Origin: an uncultured Alphaproteobacteria bacterium
Lineage (GTDB): Bacteria > Pseudomonadota > Alphaproteobacteria > UBA7879 > UBA5542
Reading direction: 5' to 3'
Length of the DNA: 39,928 nt
Assembly: GCA_903912365.1 (NCBI GenBank)
Contig: CAIWGV010000045.1
Coordinates: forward strand, 85,886-125,813
The translations under genes and the position numbers were made by a program. A model generated the notes under the pieces. It was not told where the DNA came from. It did no database searches and was given only the letters and a program-made list of their open reading frames with translations. Below are positions 16,321 through 25,300 of the stretch, in pieces. The first letter of the stretch is position 1. Every line of letters begins with the position of its first letter.

Positions 16321-18067
16321 AAAATGTCCTTTTTGCACTGCGGTATCCATAAGTTTGCACACAATTACTGTTGAATATATTTTCAACACGCCCATAAATT
16401 TTTGAAGTGGGAGAGAGATTATAGTCCAAAGACACCTTCACCGCGTAATAAGAATCGAGGGATTTTTTTGAAAGACGATCTAGTCTTTTTCCTATGTAAA
16501 GAACTTGGTTATTCAAACTCCAGTCTTCTCCAAACCTCCAGGTAATTCCTGCCGCCCCCTTGTGCCGCGGAAATCCAATATTAACGGCGGTCCGGGGAGA
16601 AGGGGTTTGAGTCAGCGTGTAGTTGACGTAAAGATCTAAACCTTCTTTCAGCGTGGCAGAAAGGGCCGTTTCCACCCCTGAGAGGTTCGTGGTCGTGGGT
16701 GAATTTATGCTTGTTTTCCCTGAATACACGATCAGATCTTTTACCTCCGTTTGAAAATAAAGAACCTGAAAATTTGCTTTCTTTTGGAAAAACTCCTGAA
16801 TAACCCCCACATCAAAGGTGCGGGCTTTTTCTGGTTTCAAACTGGGGTTTCCTCGGTAATTTAATGTGCTCATATAGAGTTCACGAAAAGTGGGGGGCGC
16901 GAATCCTGTTTTAAGGGAACTTTTGACGGTTGTTTGATTGTATTTATAAGCTCCAGCTAAACTGTAGGTGGCATAAGTGCCGAATTGGTGGTTCTGCGTA
17001 AGGCGCCCACCCACCTCTCCGCTCCAATGGGAATCAAAGTTATGGGTTTGCTGAAGACCTACCCCATAGTCCGTTCCAGTTTTCCTCAGATTAGTTTCTG
17101 TTTTATAGGTATTCTGTCGCAAATCCGTCAAAAGTTTAAGAACACTTTCTTTGGTCCAAAACAGAGACCCTTCGTAGCGACCTCCCACCAAAGTGGTGTC
17201 CGAAGAAAATTTTCCAAAAATTCCCCCATCTTTAGAATCCGTTTCATTTAAAAAAAGATTAAGTTTATGAGATAAATTTCGAACATCAACCTTTCCTTCC
17301 GCACCCACCAAAATCATCTTGAAATTTTTTGTACCTTGAGGTTTAGAGGAAGGATTGGAAGGATCGTCATCATATTTCCCCGTGGATTCCATAATCCGCG
17401 CTGTCAGTTTTACCTGGCGAGAGGTGGTTCCTTTTTCAAAAATCCCAGCAGACCCCAATCGTCCATATTTATTCTTCTCCCCCAAAGTACGTGTGGGACC
17501 ATATTGAGAGATACCCGAAGATCGAGCCCCTTCCCCATGGATAATAAAGCGGCTATGGGCCCCTTTTTCTTGAACACTTCCATGGCCGTAGGCGGAGTCA
17601 AAAGAACCCACTTCCCCGTGCAAATATTTATCAGATTTTTTGGTGAAGGGTGTTTCCAAAAGAACCACCCCACCAAGAGCTCCTTCCCCATACAAAACAC
17701 CATTGGCTCCTGGAATAATAGATTTTGGGTGCGTGGAGCCTGACAGAAACTGAGAAAAATTCACCTCCCCAAAGGCCAGATCGTTTAAAGGAATCTCGTC
17801 TAAAAAAACTAAGGTATGTCGGCCGGAGAGACCTCGGAAATTTAGGCTTCCTTCCCCAGCACCCGATTCCTTAAAAAATACACTGGGAAGCCTTTCCAAC
17901 TCTTCCGTCAAAAGAGGAGACTCATCTTTCATGGCAACGGGTACAGTGTACTGGGGAGAAAAGGAATCTTCTCGCAGATTATTCCCGCCCACCACCGTAA
18001 GCCGTGTCTCCGCAAAGCCAGAGCCGATGCTGACCAAGATTACAAAAAATGTCCAAAAAAAAGGCAT
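16295..18067 (-). CDS. btuB: TonB-dependent vitamin B12 receptor (BtuB-like)
   Basis: This 590-residue outer-membrane receptor is close to BtuB length. A signal peptide (MPFFWTFFVILVSIGSGFA) is followed by a TonB-box-like stretch TRLTVVGG. The plug domain contains LPSVFFKESGAGEGSLNFRG and HTLVFLDEIPLNDLAFGEV, and GVLYGEGALGGVVLLETP closes it. A beta-barrel with alternating aromatic strands follows, with LYMSTLNYRGNPSLKPEKA in the barrel and a terminal Phe (VGSSLYF) as required for BAM recognition. It is the first gene after the cobalamin riboswitch, which supports B12 as substrate. The ribosome site is weak (GTGTGGATGT), as would suit translational control by the riboswitch. Confidence 0.92.
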   Translation of the reverse strand: MPFFWTFFVILVSIGSGFAETRLTVVGGNNLREDSFSPQYTVPVAMKDESPLLTEELERLPSVFFKESGAGEGSLNFRGLSGRHTLVFLDEIPLNDLAFGEVNFSQFLSGSTHPKSIIPGANGVLYGEGALGGVVLLETPFTKKSDKYLHGEVGSFDSAYGHGSVQEKGAHSRFIIHGEGARSSGISQYGPTRTLGEKNKYGRLGSAGIFEKGTTSRQVKLTARIMESTGKYDDDPSNPSSKPQGTKNFKMILVGAEGKVDVRNLSHKLNLFLNETDSKDGGIFGKFSSDTTLVGGRYEGSLFWTKESVLKLLTDLRQNTYKTETNLRKTGTDYGVGLQQTHNFDSHWSGEVGGRLTQNHQFGTYATYSLAGAYKYNQTTVKSSLKTGFAPPTFRELYMSTLNYRGNPSLKPEKARTFDVGVIQEFFQKKANFQVLYFQTEVKDLIVYSGKTSINSPTTTNLSGVETALSATLKEGLDLYVNYTLTQTPSPRTAVNIGFPRHKGAAGITWRFGEDWSLNNQVLYIGKRLDRLSKKSLDSYYAVKVSLDYNLSPTSKIYGRVENIFNSNCVQTYGYRSAKRTFYVGSSLYF

Positions 18068-18164
18068 ACATCCACACTGTAGGGGGTTCTTGTCACCTAT
18101 ATGAGGAAGCTATTTGAGGATGGCTTTTCATACTGTTAAAATCCCACCGATCTTAACCCATGAC

Positions 18165-18345
18165 ACAAAATGGCAGGTCTCCTGGCTTGCGGATTAAACA
18201 TTTGGAACCAATCTTCCCAGGACATCTATCCCAGTGATTTTAACGGAGAAAATCTCTCCGCGGACACCAAACTCTCCACTTACAGTTGCGGGGGCAGCTG
18301 TGGCTTTTTATCCACATTCCCTAGAACCATTTCGATCGCTGTCAT
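18165..18345 (-). promoter_or_regulatory. Cobalamin (adenosylcobalamin) riboswitch
   Basis: The minus strand between the TPR gene and btuB carries the conserved B12-aptamer core: AATGGTTC then AGGGAAT, GCTGCCCCCGCAACTGTAA (the B12 box, around 18280-18300), CACTGGGA, TGGGAAGATTGG, and the 3' box GCCAGGAGACCTGCC around 18168-18182. The order and spacing match class I cobalamin riboswitches. The usual 5' GGTGCC-like segment is not obvious, so the exact 5' boundary is approximate. It sits about 100 bases upstream of the btuB ATG with no clear terminator between, which suggests control of translation. The 309-base gap between genes here (18068-18376) is explained by this element and the btuB leader. 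Confidence 0.93.
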
Positions 18346-18376
18346 AGTCTCAAATATTTGGATCTTTGGCAAGAGA

Positions 18377-18853
18377 TTAAGAGGCTTTCAGAAACTCTAC
18401 CCTACGCTGAAGGGCTTCTCTGGAAAATCTGAAGGGCAGCGTTGCGCTGAGGGAAAGGGCTTTTTCATAAGCTTCCCGTGCCAATTCCTTCTGCCCTGAC
18501 TGATCATGAACCACCCCTTGATTAAAATAAAAATCAGGGGAGGACATGTTTTCTAAGGGTGTGGGTTTCTGAGACGGCGCCTCAACCACCTCAATAAAAA
18601 TATCAGAAGAAGGATCCTCCCCCAATAGGGGCTCCAGAGGAGTGGAAATTAGAGAGTCCACGAACTCTGGGTCCTTATCGTCTCCCACGGAGGATGGAGG
18701 AACAGAAGTTACAGGGATGCTGGGCTCAAGTGGCATAGAGGGGACCTCTCTCATGTACATCCAAATACCTACACTTAAAAGAGTAAAGGCGCCTAAAAAT
18801 CCGGCTATCAAAAAATACTTTTTCAGATCCATTTTTTGGAATTTTTCTATCAT
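18377..18853 (-). CDS. Membrane-anchored TPR protein of the pilus/secretion cluster
   Basis: This 158-residue protein has one N-terminal membrane helix (about 14-34, FLIAGFLGAFTLLSVGIWMYM), a proline/serine-rich linker, and a C-terminal TPR-like repeat (SSPDFYFNQGVVHDQSGQ followed by KELAREAYEKALSLS). It starts within the last four bases of the preceding prepilin-like gene, so it belongs to the secretin/prepilin operon. A scaffold or assembly role similar to MshN-type TPR proteins is possible, but that is inference from context. The C-terminus ends with a basic helix. Confidence 0.75.
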   Translation of the reverse strand: MIEKFQKMDLKKYFLIAGFLGAFTLLSVGIWMYMREVPSMPLEPSIPVTSVPPSSVGDDKDPEFVDSLISTPLEPLLGEDPSSDIFIEVVEAPSQKPTPLENMSSPDFYFNQGVVHDQSGQKELAREAYEKALSLSATLPFRFSREALQRRVEFLKAS

Positions 18854-19638
18854 AGGAAAGTCGGCACCTCTTGAATTTTTTTCGGCACACAGGGACTGTG
18901 GGCATAAAGAGCCATCAAATTACTCCGGGTTACCCACACCACCATGTCATCGAAATAATCTTGCCTGAGAGAAGAAAAGGCTCTCTGGACAAAGCTCAGT
19001 TTCATGCTCGCATTTTCTCTTTCATCTTTGCCTTTTTGAGAAACTTCCGTAAGCTTACGCAGAGACCCCCCGCCCCCATAATAGGCCCCATATCCATTTT
19101 CTCCATGGCTTAGGAGAGTTACCACAACAGGATCTTCCTCGGATCCTCGCTGAAAAGGTACGTGAGTGGGGGAAAGTTTTTCAAAAATCTGGATGGCGAA
19201 GAAATTTTTTGCCGTACAAAAAGATCCAAGTTCATCCCTAAGGTGCGTTTCCGGCGTTCCCCCCGCATAGGTGAAATACCGTTTAAATCCCTCTTGGGCG
19301 TAGGATTCCGGAAGGCCCAAGGTTTTAAAGGGAAGAATGCCGATCATATCAGGGGGATTTAGGGCTGCCTCCCGCGCCACCCCAAAATCCTCCCCCTGGG
19401 CAAAGGGATCTGCCGGCAAAGGAATGTACCCATTTTGGAGAGCGAAGGCGCCCAAACTTTGAAGAATTTTTTCCTGTTTCTCTTTGGTCTCCAAAGTTCT
19501 TTGATATCTTAGGTATTGCAAGAAGGAGGGAATGCCAACCCCTAGCATCACCCCCATCACCACAAGGCAAATGGCTATCTCTAGGAGAGAGAACCCCTCG
19601 TCGTTTCCATAAAAATGACTCGTGATATTATGCTTCAT
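18850..19638 (-). CDS. Prepilin-like protein (type IV pilin/pseudopilin N-terminus)
   Basis: This 262-residue protein has a prepilin leader ending in DEG followed by FSLLEIAICLVVMGVMLGVG. The prepilin peptidase site is therefore Gly|Phe, with the Glu at +5 and a hydrophobic helix that both anchors and assembles. The rest is long for a major pilin and contains two distant cysteines (SFCTAKNF and HSPCVPKK) that could form a disulfide near the C-terminus. It starts inside the last bases of the upstream prepilin gene and overlaps the TPR gene by four bases. It may be a minor pilin or adhesive tip protein, but no specific family was recognised. Confidence 0.85.
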   Translation of the reverse strand: MKHNITSHFYGNDEGFSLLEIAICLVVMGVMLGVGIPSFLQYLRYQRTLETKEKQEKILQSLGAFALQNGYIPLPADPFAQGEDFGVAREAALNPPDMIGILPFKTLGLPESYAQEGFKRYFTYAGGTPETHLRDELGSFCTAKNFFAIQIFEKLSPTHVPFQRGSEEDPVVVTLLSHGENGYGAYYGGGGSLRKLTEVSQKGKDERENASMKLSFVQRAFSSLRQDYFDDMVVWVTRSNLMALYAHSPCVPKKIQEVPTFL

Positions 19639-20318
19639 ATCTGCACATACACCACGCAGCTGGCCTGGGTGTTTTCTCCATTAAAATCGCCGCCTTTCAG
19701 GCAAGACCCGGGTGCCACGTCAAGGCCATCTCCTGCTTGGACCCGACCAGCCAGAGGATCGGCGCTATCCATTTTCTGACAAATGGTCCGGGCCTGAAGG
19801 GGAGTGAGGAGAGCCCCCTGACCGTTCATGCCGTGAGGTTTGCCGAGAATCATCCAAAGACCGGGACGATCGGGGGTGGGATTAGTTTGCATCGTCACCA
19901 CGCCCCCAATTTTTTCTGCTGGAACCCCATGACCTCCGAAAGCTGGCCCATTACTTGGTAATTTCCCCACATCTTGGATCAAGTTACTGGCGGCTAAATG
20001 AACCCAGAAATTCCCGGCTTCGGCTCCCGGGTCTAACCCCTCCCCATCCAGAAGGCCATTGCCGTTTCCATCGCGGAGATCGCGCCGTATATACTGAGAC
20101 GCCCCGGAAAAATCCCCCGGCAAGGCGCCGTACTTTTCCTGGAACAAATGGGTGGCGACTCGATACCCTTCCATGTTCTGCACCACCGCATTGATTTTCG
20201 CGGAGGAGATCAACTCTTGTCCCTTTAAAACGCCTCCAATGATGAAGCCAATGAGCACCAAGGCGATAGCCACTTCCACCAAGCTAAATCCATCGTCATT
20301 TTTCATATATTTTTTCAT
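19635..20318 (-). CDS. Prepilin-like protein, probable pilin or pseudopilin
   Basis: I use the ATG at 20318, which follows AAGGAG with seven intervening bases. The frame's earlier GTG at 20339 lies in the secretin stop region. The leader MKKYMKNDDG is cut before FSLVEVAIALVLIGFIIGG, a canonical class III signal with Glu at +5. The mature domain includes FQEKYGALPGDF, DGNGNGLLDGEGLDPG (a Ca-binding-like Asp/Gly-rich loop) and two C-terminal cysteines (SCLKGGD and SCVVYVQI). FQEKYGALPGDF resembles type IV pilins of the GspG/pilin-like group in alphaproteobacteria. It follows the secretin gene directly and precedes the second prepilin. Confidence 0.87.
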   Translation of the reverse strand: MKKYMKNDDGFSLVEVAIALVLIGFIIGGVLKGQELISSAKINAVVQNMEGYRVATHLFQEKYGALPGDFSGASQYIRRDLRDGNGNGLLDGEGLDPGAEAGNFWVHLAASNLIQDVGKLPSNGPAFGGHGVPAEKIGGVVTMQTNPTPDRPGLWMILGKPHGMNGQGALLTPLQARTICQKMDSADPLAGRVQAGDGLDVAPGSCLKGGDFNGENTQASCVVYVQI

Positions 20319-20335
20319 GGTTTTTACTCCTTTTA

Positions 20336-22123
20336 TCACCGATGTACCTCCACCGGAAGGGGCCGTGGATCTGTTGTGAATTTTTCATAGAGACGTTTGT
20401 CCCCTGCGTCCGGGGTAGGATCTTCCAGGATGGTGGCCCGCAGAAAAATCACCAACTCCGTCACCACCCGATGCTGATGTTTTGCGGATGTAAAGAAGCT
20501 GAAAAAACTCTCGGACGTACCCGGAAGTCCCGCTGTTCCTGCCTCTGCCCCCTCCACCATAAGTCCCCCTAAAATTGCGATATTTCCGGATTTAATTCTC
20601 AAAATAGAATCGATTTCTCGCACGGCCACCACTGGATAATCGGACCGGATTTTCTTGGAAGGATTGTTCAAGGATTGATTCAAAATCTCCACGGCTGGAT
20701 CTTGCTTCACATCGATGAGTCGGGAGATGGTGGGGCGCAGATTCAGGATAATCTCCTGGGTACTCTCATCGATTGCGGGTTGCACATTCATGACAAACCC
20801 GATGGGAATGCTTTGGGGCGTGCTGGAAGTGGACACTACGGATCCATAATTGGTGGCATCCGCATTCAAAAATTGGCGGTCTCCGGTAACCGTAAAAAAC
20901 ACAAAATTCTCCGCCACTTTCAGCAGGGCCGTTTGATTATTAAGCACCGTGAGACGGGGGCTTGAGAGGGTCCGCACGGTCCCAAAAGCTTCCATAAAAT
21001 TGAGGATCGCGGACAGGGAGCTCCCCTGGACGCCGAGGCTGATAACCTTATTTGTTTCGGGAGTGGTGATGAGGGAAGACGTCCGGGTGGCCAAATCCCC
21101 AAACAAAGCGGAAGCTTCAAAGTCCCCCGTGAATCCGGTTTTCTCTGTACCATAGGCCCCGAGTCCATACCGTCCAATCCGCTGCCAATCAATGCCGCTT
21201 CGGTATTCCTCCTTCAAGGTAACTTCCACAACTTTGGCCTCAATGAGAATTTGGGTGGAGGTTTGTTTTTTCAGACGCTTCAAAAAGAAATCGATATTTT
21301 TGTGTTGTTTTTCGGTGGCATAGACCGATACCAATCCCGCTTGTCGATGGAGGGCAAAGGAGGGTCGCTGTTTTGCCATAACCTTTCGTGTTTCTTCTGT
21401 CTTATGGGGGACCTTTGGATCCTCTGAAGATTCACGACTCAAATGCTTGGACAGAGGAATGGTTTTCTTTTCTTCAATGATCTTTACCTCCCCTTCTTTC
21501 AGGGGTGTATCCCTAGATAAATTCAAAATAGTTTCGATGCTTTTTTCCAGCTCCGCCCAAAAATCAACATCTGTTTCCCCTGAGATACTGCTGGAGGATC
21601 CATTAACATCCGACGATGCCGCTTTTGCAAAAATATTGCTGTTGATAGACACGGAATTTTTTGTTTTGCGAGAGAGATTTAAGAACTGCACATTGTAGGT
21701 TTTTAGATAGGGCAAGTCCCGCTCCACCCGCAACAACCTATTTTCAAAAGTGAACCGGAGATGGGCCATTTCGCAGATGTTTGTAATGACCTCTAAGAAA
21801 GGCCGAGACGTTGCCTGGTAATACAAACTTCCTTCAATATCTTTATCCAGGATCAGATTGATCTTGGCCTGCTTACAAAGCTGAATCAGAACCTCCCGGA
21901 GATCCGCTGAGTCTTCAATATGCAAAGACACCCGCTTTTGCAGCTCTGGCTCGGGCTGTGGATTCTCAAGAATCACCGGCTGGGGAATGGGGGGCTCAGG
22001 GGGAAGCGCGGCCCGTGTTGTGAGAAGGTCGTAAATTTCCTTTTTTGGCAGAGACGTGGGCGCATCCTGCAGGGAGCAATGGCTCACCAGTAAAAACATC
22101 AGACCTGTCACCCATTTCTTCAT
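20336..22123 (-). CDS. Secretin (MshL/PilQ/GspD superfamily), probable lipoprotein
   Basis: This 595-residue outer-membrane secretin begins with a signal sequence MKKWVTGLMFLLVSHCSLQ. The cysteine could be lipidated, although the His before it is atypical. A secretin/TonB short N-terminal domain follows (LREVLIQLCKQAKINLILD). The C-terminal secretin domain shows ILIEAKVVEVTLKEEYRSG, VQPAIDESTQEIILNLRP, and VREIDSILRIKSGNIAILGG then LMVEG, which is closest by eye to MshL-type pilus secretins. It would form the outer-membrane gate for the pilus or pseudopilus made by the following two prepilins. The start has GGAG five bases upstream. No assembly ATPase or platform protein is adjacent, so the rest of the machine must be elsewhere. 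Confidence 0.9.
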   Translation of the reverse strand: MKKWVTGLMFLLVSHCSLQDAPTSLPKKEIYDLLTTRAALPPEPPIPQPVILENPQPEPELQKRVSLHIEDSADLREVLIQLCKQAKINLILDKDIEGSLYYQATSRPFLEVITNICEMAHLRFTFENRLLRVERDLPYLKTYNVQFLNLSRKTKNSVSINSNIFAKAASSDVNGSSSSISGETDVDFWAELEKSIETILNLSRDTPLKEGEVKIIEEKKTIPLSKHLSRESSEDPKVPHKTEETRKVMAKQRPSFALHRQAGLVSVYATEKQHKNIDFFLKRLKKQTSTQILIEAKVVEVTLKEEYRSGIDWQRIGRYGLGAYGTEKTGFTGDFEASALFGDLATRTSSLITTPETNKVISLGVQGSSLSAILNFMEAFGTVRTLSSPRLTVLNNQTALLKVAENFVFFTVTGDRQFLNADATNYGSVVSTSSTPQSIPIGFVMNVQPAIDESTQEIILNLRPTISRLIDVKQDPAVEILNQSLNNPSKKIRSDYPVVAVREIDSILRIKSGNIAILGGLMVEGAEAGTAGLPGTSESFFSFFTSAKHQHRVVTELVIFLRATILEDPTPDAGDKRLYEKFTTDPRPLPVEVHR

Positions 22124-22212
22124 GGAAACTCCAAATTTGAGGGAAGTATACTAACTGCTCATTCTTTTTTGTAGACAGCTTGTGAAAGTTTTTTTCCTTA
22201 TCCTGTTACATC

Positions 22213-22241
22213 TTGACAAAGATCTTGTAGCAGAAGATTAT
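22213..22241 (+). promoter_or_regulatory. Candidate sigma-70 promoter for the coiled-coil gene
   Basis: A perfect TTGACA (22213-22218) is followed after 17 bases by GATTAT (22236-22241), which matches TATAAT at four of six positions. It lies about 60 bases upstream of the coiled-coil gene, in the region divergent from the secretin. Confidence 0.5.
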
Positions 22242-22302
22242 ATAAGGTAGGATTTTAGGTAAGGACTTAAGTCCAGGGAAAGAACTGTTCCCATAAAAAA
22301 GT

Positions 22303-25300
22303 ATGCGGGGGTTTATGCGTCGTTTTCTAATTGTTTTTTTTGCCTCAGGAGGGTTTTCTCTTCTGGTTACACCTGGGCAGAGCACCACAGTTGGATATAA
22401 GGACGCCCCCTCAATTCTTTCTTTAAATCCAAATGTAAACAAGAAAACCCGAGACACTCGAGGGAAGCGACTTCTGACACTCCTTAAGGCAAATCGGATC
22501 TCTTGTGAATCCTTAGATAATAAAGGTCATGAGGTTGGGGAGACACCCGACGCTGAGCTTCCTGAAGTTAGGGAGTTTTGCCTGGTAGACGCGCTGAAGA
22601 CAAAACGAGAAACCTGCGAGAATTTAATAACAAATAGAAACTGGGAATACAAACTTCCTGAGGTTAATAAATATTGCTCTGCGCGACTTCACTGGGAACA
22701 GCAGGACAAATCAGGCCATCAATGGGACAAACGAAACTGGAAACGCACCTTCTCTGATGAGCCTGTCAAAAGTGGTCCTACTCCCCATTCCGTCGAGACG
22801 CTCCCTGCGGCACAATTGCCAATAGCTTCTGGAGAGTCTCACTCCCCAATAACTCTTGCTGTTCCCGTTGACGATAACAGAGGACTTGAATCTGATGCCT
22901 CCAGAACACACGTTACCCGCACCGTAACGCGCCGCGTCCCTAGGGATATCCCGTCCCTAGATGGACCTGAAGCTAGAGGGGGCACTCAGCATCCAGAACT
23001 GGCTCAACAAAAGCTGAACAATGCCTATAACAACGTTTTTGCCCATCTGAAGCAGCTTCATACCGCTTGGGAAACTTTGGAACGGGAACAGAAGACCAGC
23101 AATCCTGAAAAACTCCGGCCTTTCGAAGAGCGCTTCATCCGACAGGTGGGGCAATCTCAAAGCTATATAGGGACCCTAGATCGGCAAAACAGTTTCTTAG
23201 GGGAAGAACTGGGGCGTCTTTTCAACACCCCCTCCCCAAAAGCAGACCGCGTTGCCCTGCAAAAATTCCACAGCATGCTGAATGTTGTAGGGAGGCAGAA
23301 TGGGGATCTCCACGCAAAAATCAAAAAGATGCACCAAACGTATGCGGCCCTCACAGGGGCCCTTAAGGGGAAAATAACGCAAGAAGTTGCAGAAGAGATC
23401 TATCAAGAAACCATCCATCCAAAGCCTAATGGAAATGACGGAAATGACCTCCGGGAATTGGAAATACAGATTGCCCTAACTGAAAAAAAAGGACATGACA
23501 TAGGAACACAGTTTGAGCAAATAATTGGTCATACGTGCCCCGGAGACGTCTGCCCCGCTCCCCAACACATTCTCCACCAGGCAAAAGAACTTGAGCAAAA
23601 AATTCAGGGCCTTCGCGCAGAGCTTGCTACCCTGGAAAACCGTGACACTCGGGGGAACATCCCCAGAGTTCAGGCCCTAGAAGCTAAAATAGCAACACTC
23701 GATACAGGTCTGACCAAAACTATTGAGGGACTCAGGGCAGAATTGGGAACGGCTCAGCAAGCATCAGCAACAGCGGACAAAGTGGCTAATAATCTCCTGG
23801 GAGAACAGGAGGCACTCAGAGCCCGGGTAGCTCAGCTAGCTACTACAGAAGCTGCTGCAAAGGCAAGAGTAGCGGAGGTGGAACGACAGGAACAGACCCA
23901 TCAATTAACGGCACGTCAGGCTGAACAGGCAAAGGCGGCTGTTGAGAAGACTTTGCAGGAACAGCGAGCAGAAGCTGCGAAACTTTTGGCTCAAAATACG
24001 GCGTTGGAAGAGAAAATTAAGAGACAAGCTGGAAGGCGAATTCTGAGTGTATTTCAGGCAAATAGGGCCCGAAGAGAGAATGCAGAGATAGCGGATAATT
24101 TGAGAGGGCTGAATAGAGCCAATGAAGCGACAGTGGCAGCTCTGAAACAACAACTGCAAACGTCTGAGCTAGAGAAGACGGAAGCTTTATCTCAAGTTAG
24201 AAAGAGTTTATTGAGTTCTGGTGAAGCAGAGAGAGGAAGGGTCGAAGCCGAACGAAAAGCTACAGAGTTGGAAAAACAGCAGCAGCGTTTGAATGCAACC
24301 CTAGCTGTTCTTCAGCAGAGGGAGAGAGATCTGGGCACAGAAATAGTTAGAGTCCAAGCGACAGCAGACACCAAAACACAGCTCGCAGAAAAGACAGAAA
24401 GACAAAGAAAAGATTTACAAGAAAACCTTCAGAGGACTCAGAATCAGATCCAAGCACTGAGCTCTAAAAATGATCAACTGGGAATTGAGATGAAGCGTTC
24501 GGTCGCTGCCCATCGAATTGTGGGAGCGCTCCTCCAAAGTGTAGCTACAAAAAAAATAAAGGAAGCCCAGGAAGAAAATCAAAGGGTTCAAGCTGAGCTG
24601 GCAATCCTTCGAGCCGAGAGTGAACGATCACAAGCTGCTTTGAAAACGGACCTCGACGCATCTAAGGCTTCTCTTGTGCAAGCTCAAAAAGAGAGGGAAG
24701 ATCATCAAAGGCAATTGAGCTTTACAAGAAATTCTACTCAGGAAACCGAACAACAAACGGCCCGAGAAAGGCTGCGACTAGACGCCCAAATTAATGGATT
24801 AGCCATCGACCAAAAACAAGCTGAGGCCAGAGCGGCAGCGGCTGAAGCAAGAGCGGCAGCGGCTGAAGCAAGAGCAGCAGCTGCGCCGGCTCATTCGGCA
24901 GAGAAGGCAGCGTTGGAAGCTTCAGCAGCAGCAGCTCTAGCCAAAAAAGATCAAGAAATTCTCGAACTAAAAGGAAGAAAATCCCAGCTCTTGTGGCAAA
25001 AATTTATTAGTGCTGTCATGGAGAAAAACCGGTTAGAAAAAATTGGAAGTGCCGCTGGCACCGTGTCTCTAGGCAACGACTTTGGATTTTCACAAAGCTT
25101 AGCTGACCAAACAAAGGCAATTCTCCAAGCTATCGCGGATCAAAAAGCAGCATTTGAAACACAGGCAGCACAGCTAGGAGAACTACAGGAAGCTTTAACA
25201 GAACAAGATAGCACAATAGAAAAACTCTCGGCAGAGCAAGAGCGTCTTAGAGCTCTCGCAAAACGAGCCGAAACTTTGCAACGAGAAATTACACCACAAC

